Shown one piece after another: positions 28,475 to 34,921 of a DNA stretch of 34,921 bases. The stretch is from Pseudomonadota bacterium (lineage in GTDB: Bacteria > Pseudomonadota > Gammaproteobacteria > Steroidobacterales > GCA-2729495), in contig CAUJIY010000124.1 of NCBI GenBank assembly GCA_963205295.1, forward strand, positions 1-34,921, given 5' to 3'. The notes under the pieces are model-generated. The model had not been told where the DNA came from. It was given only the letters and a program-made list of their open reading frames with translations, and did no database searches. Made by a program: the position numbers and the translations under genes. Positions within the stretch are counted from its first letter, which is position 1, and the number at the start of each line of letters is the position of its first letter.

Positions 28475-29959
28475 TCACGCGACGTCCCCCATGAGACGGC
28501 GTATGGGCCTGGCGAAGAATAGCAGCAGCAGGCCAGCTGCGGCGCAGATCAGCCCGATCTGCAGGAACTGGGCGGGGAAGTCCGTGACTGCCTCGGCGTG
28601 GAAACGCCCGGCCACCAGTCCCGCCACCAGGTTGCCAAGCGCGGTGCCGAGGAACCACACGCCCATCATCTGGCCGGCGAAGCGGTGCGGGGCGAGCTTC
28701 GTGGTCGCCGAGAGCCCGACGGGACTGAGGGCGAGCTCGCCGATCGTATGCAGCAGGTAGGTCATCACCAGCCAGCCAGGCAGCACCTGGTTGCCGGCGA
28801 TGACGATCCTGGCGGCGCCGATCATGACCAGGAACCCCGTTCCGAGCAGGATCAGGCCGAGGCCAAACTTGGCCGGCGTGGCCGGATCGAGATGGCGCTG
28901 GGCCAGCCGCACCCACAGCGCTGCCATCACCGGTGCCAGCGTGAAGACGAAGAAGGCATTGATCGACTGGAACCACCCGGCGGGAATCTCGAACCCGGCG
29001 AAGATGCGTTGTGTGTAGCGTTCGGCGAACAGGTTGAAAGACGAGCCGGTCTGCTCGAATCCGGCCCAGAACAGGGCGCAGGCGAGAAACAGGATCACGA
29101 TCACGACCACGCGGCGTTTTTCCTCACCGCTCAGGCCAGCAAAGGCGAACAGGTAGGTGAAGTAGCCGACGGCAATGGCCGCGATCAGCATGCCAGTGCG
29201 CTCGGCGGCTGCCACCGCATCGACCTCGACGAGGCCGCTCAGGAGTGCCGCGCTCGCCGCCACGATCAGGGCCACGGCAATCCCGACCACACGCCAGCCC
29301 GCTGCGATCCGCACCCGGTCTGCCGGACGCTCCGGGTCGAGCGACGGCAGCCTGCCGGCATCGCCGAGGCGGTGGCGCGTGCGCCGGAAGTACCACAGGC
29401 CGCCCACCATGCCGATACCGGCGGCGGCGAAACCCCAGTGCCAGCCGAAGCGCTCGCTCTCGCCGAGCGTGCTGCACACGAGCGGGCCGAGGAAGGCACC
29501 GATGTTGATGCCCATGTAGAACAGGGTGAAGCCGGCGTCGCGCCGCCCATCGCCCTGCGGATAGAGCTCGCCGACCGCGGCGCTGATGTTGGGCTTGAGC
29601 AGCCCGGTGCCGCAGATGATCAGCAACAGCCCGAGGAAGAACGGCACGCGGCCGGGAAAGGCCAGCGTGAAATGGCCGCTGGCGATGATCAGGCCACCGG
29701 CGAAGATCGCGCGCTGTGCGCCGATCAGCCGGTCGGCGATCCAGCCGCCGGGCAGGGCGACGATGTAGACCGCAGCCGTGTAAAGACCATAGATCGCCGC
29801 CGCCGTCTGGTCGTCGAGGCCGAGGCCGCCGCTGGCGTCGACCATGTACAGGATGAGCATGGCGCGCATCCCGTAGTAGCTGAAGCGCTCCCACATCTCC
29901 GTGAAGAACAGGGTGCGCAACCCGGCGGGATGTCCGGCCTGCACCGGTGTGGCCGTCAT
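28475..29959 (-). CDS. POT/PTR family proton-coupled peptide transporter
   Basis: POT proteins of the major facilitator superfamily import di- and tripeptides with protons. The proton-coupling motif ExxERFxYYG is intact (EMWERFSYYG, 21-30). The PTR2 signature GGWIADRLIGAQRAIFAGG and the later FYMGINIGAFLGPLVCSTLG are present. About 14 membrane helices fit the 494-residue length. The ATG overlaps the tatC stop as ATGA, so translation is probably coupled. The OPT gene follows at once. A pairing of POT and OPT transporters suggests peptides are a main nutrient. Confidence 0.93.
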   Translation of the reverse strand: MTATPVQAGHPAGLRTLFFTEMWERFSYYGMRAMLILYMVDASGGLGLDDQTAAAIYGLYTAAVYIVALPGGWIADRLIGAQRAIFAGGLIIASGHFTLAFPGRVPFFLGLLLIICGTGLLKPNISAAVGELYPQGDGRRDAGFTLFYMGINIGAFLGPLVCSTLGESERFGWHWGFAAAGIGMVGGLWYFRRTRHRLGDAGRLPSLDPERPADRVRIAAGWRVVGIAVALIVAASAALLSGLVEVDAVAAAERTGMLIAAIAVGYFTYLFAFAGLSGEEKRRVVVIVILFLACALFWAGFEQTGSSFNLFAERYTQRIFAGFEIPAGWFQSINAFFVFTLAPVMAALWVRLAQRHLDPATPAKFGLGLILLGTGFLVMIGAARIVIAGNQVLPGWLVMTYLLHTIGELALSPVGLSATTKLAPHRFAGQMMGVWFLGTALGNLVAGLVAGRFHAEAVTDFPAQFLQIGLICAAAGLLLLFFARPIRRLMGDVA

Positions 29960-30738
29960 GCGGCGCTCTTGTCTGCAGCCTTGGCGCCGGTCGGGTACAT
30001 CAGCCGGGCCATGATCAGGCCGCCCTCGAACAGCAGGTACATCGGGATCGCCAGCATCACCTGCGAGAGCACGTCGGGCGGCGTGAGCACGGCGCCGACG
30101 ACGAAGGCGCCGAGGAACACGTACGGGCGCTGCCCGGCAAGTGTCTCGGCCGAGACCAGCCCGGTACCGATCAGCAGCACCGTGGCCACCGGCACCTCGA
30201 ACGCGGCGCCGAAGGAAAAGCAGGTGAGCAGCGTGAAATCGAGGTAGCTGTTGATGTCGGTCATCATGGTGACGCCGTCGGGGGTGGTGGCCGCGAGGAA
30301 GCGGAACACCGTCGGGAACACCAGGAAGTACGCGAACGACACGCCGATGTAGAACAGGACCACGCTCGACACCAGCAGCGGCACCGCGAAGCGTCGCTCA
30401 CGCCGGTACAGTCCGGGTGCCACGAACGCCCAGGTCTGATAGATCACCACCGGCATCGCCAGGAACAGCGCGACGAAGAATGTCGTCTTGAACGGCGTGA
30501 TGAACGGCGAGGCCACCTGCGTGGCGATCATCTGCGAACCGGGTGGAAGCTGGTCCATGAGCGGGCGGGCGACCAGCGTGAAGATCCGCCGCGCGAAGGG
30601 CGCGAGGCACAGGAAGATCACCAGCACCGCGGCGACCGCGCGCAGCAGCCGGTTGCGCAGCTCGACGAGGTGCGACATCAGTGTGCCCTCGGCGAGCTGT
30701 TCCTCGGGCTCGGCAGGCTGTCCGGGTGTTCCGGCCAT
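29956..30738 (-). CDS. tatC: Sec-independent protein translocase TatC
   Basis: TatC is the core receptor of the twin-arginine pathway, which exports folded proteins. It has six membrane helices. The N-terminal MSHLVELRNRLLRA motif is diagnostic, as are the PFITPFKTTFFVALFLAMPVVIYQ loop region and FGAAFEVPV with the functionally important Glu. The length is 260 residues, with a short Pro/Glu-rich leader before MSHLVEL. It starts 17 bp after tatB and overlaps the POT gene by 4 bp at its end. Confidence 0.96.
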   Translation of the reverse strand: MAGTPGQPAEPEEQLAEGTLMSHLVELRNRLLRAVAAVLVIFLCLAPFARRIFTLVARPLMDQLPPGSQMIATQVASPFITPFKTTFFVALFLAMPVVIYQTWAFVAPGLYRRERRFAVPLLVSSVVLFYIGVSFAYFLVFPTVFRFLAATTPDGVTMMTDINSYLDFTLLTCFSFGAAFEVPVATVLLIGTGLVSAETLAGQRPYVFLGAFVVGAVLTPPDVLSQVMLAIPMYLLFEGGLIMARLMYPTGAKAADKSAA

Positions 30739-30755
30739 GGTCCAGGCGGTCAGGT

Positions 30756-31070
30756 TCAGGGCGGGGCAGCGTTACCCGGCGTGGCGTGGTCCGATTGACC
30801 CGCCGCCGGTTCCTCGACTGCGTGGGGCCGGAGGTCGTCGACACCGGGGCGTGGGTAGGTGGGAGGCGATGACGGCGGATCCATGATCCGGCGGGGATCG
30901 ACCGCGTTCATCTCGTCCTGCAGCTGGGTGCTGAGCACGCGCGCCATCTGCCGGGCCCGGCCGGCCCACTGGCCCAGCTGCCGGGCTACCTTCGGCAGCC
31001 GCTCGGGCCCGAGGACCAGCAGGCCGACGACGAAGATGACCGCCAGTTCCCAGAAGCCGACGTCGAACAT
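30756..31070 (-). CDS. tatB: Sec-independent protein translocase TatB
   Basis: TatB binds twin-arginine signal peptides together with TatC. It starts MFDVGFWELAVIFVVGLLVLGPERLPKVAR, with one N-terminal helix, the hinge GPERLP that separates TatB from TatA, then an amphipathic helix and a Pro-rich variable tail. The length is 104 residues, somewhat short but normal. The ATG lies 6 bp after the tatA stop. Confidence 0.95.
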   Translation of the reverse strand: MFDVGFWELAVIFVVGLLVLGPERLPKVARQLGQWAGRARQMARVLSTQLQDEMNAVDPRRIMDPPSSPPTYPRPGVDDLRPHAVEEPAAGQSDHATPGNAAPP

Positions 31071-31076
31071 GGCCGG

Positions 31077-31310
31077 CTAGCTGGACTTCTTGCCGGCAGC
31101 CTCGTTCTGGCGGGAATCGGTGAAATCGGCGTCCGCCTGCTGTTTCAGCTTCTTCGGTTCCTCGTCCTGGTCTGCCTCGGACATCGCCTTGCGGAATCCC
31201 TTCACGGCGCTGCCAAGGTCGGTGCCGATGGAGCCGAGCCGCTTGGTGCCGAAGATGAGCACCGCGATCAGCAGCACGATCAGCCAGTGCCAGATGCTCA
31301 GTGAACCCAT
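31077..31310 (-). CDS. tatA: Sec-independent protein translocase TatA
   Basis: TatA oligomers form the transport pathway of the Tat system. The 77 residues start [33 protein letters not shown], with the FGTKRL hinge, an amphipathic helix [11 protein letters not shown] and a charged tail. The longer open frame upstream shows no homology. It is the first gene of tatA-tatB-tatC-POT-OPT on the leftward strand. Confidence 0.95.
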   Translation of the reverse strand: MGSLSIWHWLIVLLIAVLIFGTKRLGSIGTDLGSAVKGFRKAMSEADQDEEPKKLKQQADADFTDSRQNEAAGKKSS

Positions 31311-31355
31311 GTCGTCGCTCCAGGGGGCACTCCGTGCCCGCGAACAGAGACAGTC

Positions 31356-31361
31356 ATGATA
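31356..31361 (-). promoter_or_regulatory. Possible tatA promoter (-10)
   Basis: TATCAT, one base from TATAAT, would give a start near 31349 and a leader of about 40 nt. No good -35 is present 17 bp upstream. The 131-bp dtd-tatA gap holds no other clear signal. Confidence 0.3.
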
Positions 31362-31441
31362 CGGCAAAACACCGGGCCGGCCGTGTAATCGGCCGCGCAT
31401 TCCGGGGAGCTCGTCACGCCGCTGTTGCGTGGCGGCGGGGT

Positions 31442-31900
31442 TCAGCCGTCATGTCCGGCGGGCGGCACCCGCAGCCAGAACGTGACCGGTCCCTCGTTGA
31501 CGAGGCTCACGGACATGTTCGCACCGAACCGGCCGGTGGCCACCCGCGGGCAGTGCCCGGTCACTACCTGCACCAGCTGGTCGAACAGTGCCTCCCCGGC
31601 AGCCGGTGCGGCGGCTCCGGACAGGCTCGGCCGGTTGCCCTTGCCGGTGTCCGCTGCGAGCGTGAATTGCGGCACCAGCAGCAGTCCTCCGCCAGTCTCG
31701 CGGACGTCGCGGTTCATCCTGCCGGTGGCATCCTCGAACACCCGGTAAGCGACCAGCCGCTCTGCCAGGCGCTGCGCCTGCGCCGGACCGTCACCGCGCT
31801 CGACGGCAACCAGTACCACGAGCCCGGTGCCGATCTCGCCGACCACGGCTCCGGCGACGCGGACACTGGCCTGCGAAACGCGCTGCAACAAACCGATCAT
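31442..31900 (-). CDS. dtd: D-aminoacyl-tRNA deacylase
   Basis: Dtd removes D-amino acids (and glycine from tRNA-Ala) mischarged on tRNA. The N-terminus [15 protein letters not shown] carries the SQxxV motif, and the cross-subunit Gly-cisPro motif NEGPVTFWL is near the end. [20 protein letters not shown] is the conserved active-site region. It has 152 residues (145 in E. coli). The ATG at 31900 matches the family; the open frame beyond it is not homologous. It lies 131 bp upstream of tatA in the same direction. Confidence 0.95.
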   Translation of the reverse strand: MIGLLQRVSQASVRVAGAVVGEIGTGLVVLVAVERGDGPAQAQRLAERLVAYRVFEDATGRMNRDVRETGGGLLLVPQFTLAADTGKGNRPSLSGAAAPAAGEALFDQLVQVVTGHCPRVATGRFGANMSVSLVNEGPVTFWLRVPPAGHDG

Positions 31901-32336
31901 GGCGACAGCATATGCCGCAACTGCCCCGACGGGCAGGGTCCACGTGTCCTGATCATCATGAAGAAATGGTTGTACCACCCATGAAATTGGTTCAAATCCC
32001 GTATTGACCAGAATTTATTAGAGCCTTGGATATTTAAGTGGATTAAGGCGATATCAAATTACTATTAATATGATCTCTAGTGGGACTGCTGAAAGAATAT
32101 AGCCCTGTTAATAAAATACGAGAAAATATCAGTTATAAACAGTAATAAGACTCGTAAGGCTATTCTCGGTTGAAATATCCTCCGCCGCGAAACAAATTCC
32201 CATGCCGATGGCATTGGCCGGTCGCGCCGCGTGGTGGATCGGGAACCGACGATATTCCTGCGGGACGTGGTACCTGGAGTTCGCACCGAGGATTCGGAGG
32301 CGAAGTGCCTCTGGCAGAATGCCGGAGATGTCGCCG
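31901..32336. other. AT-rich intergenic region between dtd and the ABC transporter genes
   Basis: No gene was found in these 436 bp. From about 31955 to 32190 the sequence is roughly one-third G+C by eye, against about two-thirds in the flanks, and is full of stops in all frames. It contains a tRNA T-arm-like stretch GGTTCAAATCCC (31989-32000) with CCA at 32008-32010, but no matching acceptor strand. An inverted repeat pairs CTGTTAATAA (32105-32114) with TTATAAACAG (32133-32142) at 9 of 10 positions. It may hold divergent promoters for dtd and the transporter, or be a remnant of foreign DNA. Confidence 0.7.
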
Positions 32337-34199
32337 ATGCTCTGCAGCCCGCCCGGTACCCGCCTGTGCGGGATCGCGCTGGCCGGACTGGCGTTGCTCG
32401 CCGGTGGCTGTGGCGGCGAGGCGAAAACCGCGGCCGGCGATCCGGGCGGCAGCAGCCCCGCGGTCAAGACGTTCCATCATTCGCTCGAACAGGCGCCCTC
32501 GAGCCTCGACCCGGTGCAGGCGGCGAACGTCTACGCCAACCACGTCGTCGTCAACGCCTACGACACCCTCTACGCCTACAAGTACCTGGCGCGCCCCTAC
32601 CAGCTGAAGCCGAACCTGGCCGACGGCTGGCCGCAGATCACGCCTGACCTGCTCACGTACCGCATCCGCCTCAAGCGCGGCGTGCTGTTCCAGGACGACC
32701 CCTGCTTTCCCGGCGGTCGCGGCCGCGAGCTCGTCGCCGAGGACGTGGTCTACTCACTCAAGCGCCAGTTCGATCCGGCCAACCGCCCGCAGGGCGCCTG
32801 GTTCTGGCAGGGGCGCATCGTCGGCATCGATGCCTGGAAGGCGGCCGGCTCCGACTATGCCCGGGAGATCCCCGGCCTGCGCGCCACCGACAGCCACACC
32901 CTGGAAATCCGCCTGGTGCGCCCCTACCCGCAACTGCTCGACACGCTGGCCACGGGCTTTTCGGCGGTGGTCCCACGCGAGGCGGTCGAGTACTACGGCC
33001 GCGAGCTCGGCAGTCACCCGGTCGGCTCGGGCCCGTTCAAGGTCATCGCCTACGACACCGCACGGATCGTCTTCGAGCGCCACCGCGGTTACCGCCAGGA
33101 GCCCGTCGACCTGGCCGCCGAGGGCTACGATGCCGCGACCCAGCGCTACACCGGGGTCGAGCGCATCGCGGGACGCTCGCCGCCGTTCGTAGACCGGCTG
33201 GTGATCGATTTCGCCGACAGCGAAGCCTCGCGCTGGAACTCCTTCACCAAGGGCGATGAGGTGCAGCTTTCCAGCCTGCCGCCGGAGAAGGCGGACGAGG
33301 TGCTCGCGTCGCGCCAGCCGGTACGCCTGAAGCCGGAGTTTGCGGCGAAGTATCAGCTTGCCTCGGGACCAGAAGCCGGGTTTGTCTTCGAGGCCTTCAA
33401 TTTCGCGTTCCCGGAGTTCGGCTACAACGCCGATCCGGTCCGTCAGCAGCGCAACAAGGCGCTGCGCTGCGCGATCATCAAGACCTTCGACTGGAACGCA
33501 CGCAACGCGAGCTGGTATTTCGGGCTGGCGACCGTTTTTCCCGGAATCATCGTGCCGGCGGTCCCGGAGTTCGACTCGCAGCTCTCCCGCGCCAGCGTCA
33601 CCCGCGACGTTGAGGGTGCGCGCCGCCTTCTGCGCGAGGCCGGCTGGACACCGGAAAACCTGCCGGTGCTCGTGTACGGGCAGACCGCCGGCGTGAAGCA
33701 GCGGATGTTCTACGAGCAGTTCCGTGCCGAACTCAAGCAGATCGGCTGGCCGCCGGAGAAGGTCGTGCTGAAGCAGTTCGCCACCTTCGGCGACATCAGC
33801 CGTGCCTGGAAGGACAACCGCCTGCCGATCGTCGCCAAGGGCTGGGGCCTCGACTACCCCGATGCCGAGAACACGCTGCAGCTGTTTTACGGTCCCAACG
33901 GCTCGCCAGGCTCGAATGACGCCAACTGGCGCAACCCCGAGTTCGACCGGCTCTACGAGCAGGCCGCGGTGATGCTGCCCTCCCCGGAACGCACGGCCCT
34001 CTACCGGCGCATGAACCAGCTGGTCATCGACGACTGCGTGGCCATCACCGGGCTCGCGCGCAACCGCATCTACCTGTGGCACGACAACGTGGTCGCCGTG
34101 CCCGACCGGGAGATCGTCGGTGGCTACTGGCTGAAGTACGTCGACGTGCTGCCGCGGGGGCAACGCGCCCGGCCGGCCGACCCGGGGCCGCGGGCCTGA
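32337..34199 (+). CDS. ABC transporter substrate-binding lipoprotein, family 5 (peptide type)
   Basis: Family 5 binding proteins capture peptides or related solutes in the periplasm for ABC import. A lipoprotein signal ends LALLAGGC (Cys25), followed by a short Gly/Ser linker. The family pattern is seen: SLDPVQAANVYANHVVVNAYDTL, PNLADGWPQITPDLLTYRIRLKRGVLFQDD, VGSGPFKV and the C-terminal YRRMNQLVIDD. It has 620 residues, at the long end for the family. ATG 32337 was chosen because GGAGA lies 8 bp before it and it gives a clean signal peptide; ATG 32319 and 32328 are alternatives. Its TGA overlaps the permease ATG as TGATG. Confidence 0.9.
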   Translation: MLCSPPGTRLCGIALAGLALLAGGCGGEAKTAAGDPGGSSPAVKTFHHSLEQAPSSLDPVQAANVYANHVVVNAYDTLYAYKYLARPYQLKPNLADGWPQITPDLLTYRIRLKRGVLFQDDPCFPGGRGRELVAEDVVYSLKRQFDPANRPQGAWFWQGRIVGIDAWKAAGSDYAREIPGLRATDSHTLEIRLVRPYPQLLDTLATGFSAVVPREAVEYYGRELGSHPVGSGPFKVIAYDTARIVFERHRGYRQEPVDLAAEGYDAATQRYTGVERIAGRSPPFVDRLVIDFADSEASRWNSFTKGDEVQLSSLPPEKADEVLASRQPVRLKPEFAAKYQLASGPEAGFVFEAFNFAFPEFGYNADPVRQQRNKALRCAIIKTFDWNARNASWYFGLATVFPGIIVPAVPEFDSQLSRASVTRDVEGARRLLREAGWTPENLPVLVYGQTAGVKQRMFYEQFRAELKQIGWPPEKVVLKQFATFGDISRAWKDNRLPIVAKGWGLDYPDAENTLQLFYGPNGSPGSNDANWRNPEFDRLYEQAAVMLPSPERTALYRRMNQLVIDDCVAITGLARNRIYLWHDNVVAVPDREIVGGYWLKYVDVLPRGQRARPADPGPRA

Positions 34200-34921
34200 T
34201 GGACGTCCTGCAGTACGCGCTGCGCAGGCTGGTCGCGGGGCTGCCGCTGCTCCTCGGTGTGACCCTGCTCAGCTTCACGCTGATGGTGTACTTCGGCCCC
34301 GACAAGACCTACCTGTTGCTCGGCAAGAACCCCACCCCCGCGCAGATTGCCGAGGTACGCCACGAGCTCGGCTACGACCGGCCGTTCCTGGTGCGCTACG
34401 GCGAGTACCTGCGCGAACTCGCCACGCTCGATTTCGGCAACTCCGATTCCTCCGGCGCGAAGGTGAGCACGCTGCTTGTCCGCAGCATCCCGGTGTCGCT
34501 CGTCCTCGAGCTGCCCGGCTTCGTGCTCGGCAACCTGCTCGGTATCGCGCTGGCGCTGGCCGCCGCCTTCCACCGCGGGCGCTGGCCCGACAAGCTGATC
34601 ATGGGTCTGGCGGTGATCGGCATGAGCGTCAGCTACCTGATCGTGATCTTCGCCTTCCAGATCTGGTTCTGCACCAGCTATGGCCTGAACCTCTTCCCGG
34701 TGCGCGGCTGGGCGGTGGCCGACCTCGGTGATTACCTCGCGTATGTCACGGTGCCGACGCTGGCCACGGTGTTCGTCGCGCTCGGCTACAACACGCGTTT
34801 CTACCGCGCGGTGATCGTCGAGGAGCTGGGACGCGACCATGTGCGCACGGCGCGGGCCTTCGGCACCCCACCGTGGCGGCTGCTCTGGCGCAACATCCTG
34901 AAGAACTGCGCCATCCCGATC
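34199..34921 (+). CDS. ABC transporter permease, DppB/OppB type (cut off by the window end)
   Basis: The visible 241 residues start MDVLQYALRRLVAGLPLLLGVTLLSFTLM, the usual DppB-like N-terminal helix. A periplasmic loop with LGYDRPFLVRYGEYL follows, then three further helices, and the EAA loop EELGRDHVRTARAFGTPPWR that contacts the ATPase. The ATG overlaps the binding-protein stop. This would be the first permease of a five-part peptide importer; the second permease and ATPases should follow beyond the window. Confidence 0.93.
   Translation, partial: MDVLQYALRRLVAGLPLLLGVTLLSFTLMVYFGPDKTYLLLGKNPTPAQIAEVRHELGYDRPFLVRYGEYLRELATLDFGNSDSSGAKVSTLLVRSIPVSLVLELPGFVLGNLLGIALALAAAFHRGRWPDKLIMGLAVIGMSVSYLIVIFAFQIWFCTSYGLNLFPVRGWAVADLGDYLAYVTVPTLATVFVALGYNTRFYRAVIVEELGRDHVRTARAFGTPPWRLLWRNILKNCAIPI

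Noticed and set aside
25783-30247. Rightward open frames of about 500 codons opposite the OPT and POT transporters.
   Set aside because: Their sequences are Arg/Asp/His-rich with no domain; the leftward frames encode clear transporters.
31940-31955. CCACGTG-containing sequence near dtd as a third parS.
   Set aside because: Only the central bases match; the flanking GTT and AAC arms are absent.
31960-31986. A short peptide frame MKKWLYHP in the AT-rich spacer.
   Set aside because: Only eight codons, with no ribosome-binding site.
31925-32010. A complete tRNA or tmRNA ending in the GGTTCAAATCCC motif.
   Set aside because: The T stem has a mismatch, only 8 bases separate it from the CCA, and no complementary 5' acceptor strand was found upstream.

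Overview
This window is the chromosomal replication-origin region of a high-G+C gammaproteobacterium, followed by a long run of core housekeeping genes. The order yidC-rnpA-rpmH (leftward), dnaA-dnaN-recF-gyrB (rightward), then glyQ-glyS-gmhB-acyltransferase facing gyrB is the arrangement known from Pseudomonas-like and Xanthomonas-like gammaproteobacteria. The glnA/DUF4124/ntrBC block and the yibN-grxC-secB-gpsA block with nearby envC and trmL also point to Gammaproteobacteria. The species cannot be fixed from the sequence alone. No rRNA, complete tRNA, CRISPR array, transposase or prophage gene was seen.

Layout. 1-7.6 kb: origin region. It has a TTGACA-N17-TAACCT promoter for rpmH, a perfect DnaA box upstream of dnaA, an AT-rich dnaA-dnaN spacer that is a candidate oriC, and two identical 16-bp parS palindromes inside recF. 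7.6-12.0 kb: leftward glyQS-gmhB-acyltransferase operon. 12.0-16.9 kb: nitrogen-control locus, with two NtrC-type sites, an IHF-like site and a sigma-54 promoter ahead of glnA, then a hairpin, a DUF4124 protein, ntrB and ntrC. 16.9-21.4 kb: a glutamine amidotransferase and a dihydroorotate-dehydrogenase-like enzyme (leftward), trmL (rightward), and yibN-grxC-secB-gpsA (leftward). 21.4-25.2 kb: envC-ctpA cell-wall genes and a membrane GGDEF protein. 25.2-26.5 kb: HIT protein, thioesterase and DUF1330 protein. 26.5-31.9 kb: leftward dtd and tatABC, running on into two peptide transporters of the POT and OPT families. 31.9-32.3 kb: a strikingly AT-rich spacer. 32.3 kb to the end: a peptide-type ABC transporter (lipoprotein binding protein plus a cut-off permease).

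How the genes work together. The left third handles initiation of replication, clamp loading target, recombination, supercoiling and probably ParB-parS segregation. The glnA-ntrBC block assimilates ammonium under sigma-54 control. The Tat/POT/OPT/ABC section concerns protein export and peptide uptake.

The most unusual signal is in start codons. rnpA, recF, ntrB and the OPT transporter each have conserved N-terminal sequence upstream of any usable in-frame ATG, GTG or TTG. For all four a CTG sits where the start should be. In rnpA and ntrB that CTG overlaps the stop codon of the preceding gene in the same context, CCCTGAGCG. In recF it lies beside the stop of a 14-codon mini-ORF that starts on the dnaN stop codon. 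This suggests coupled re-initiation on CTG codons, an inference that needs protein-level confirmation.
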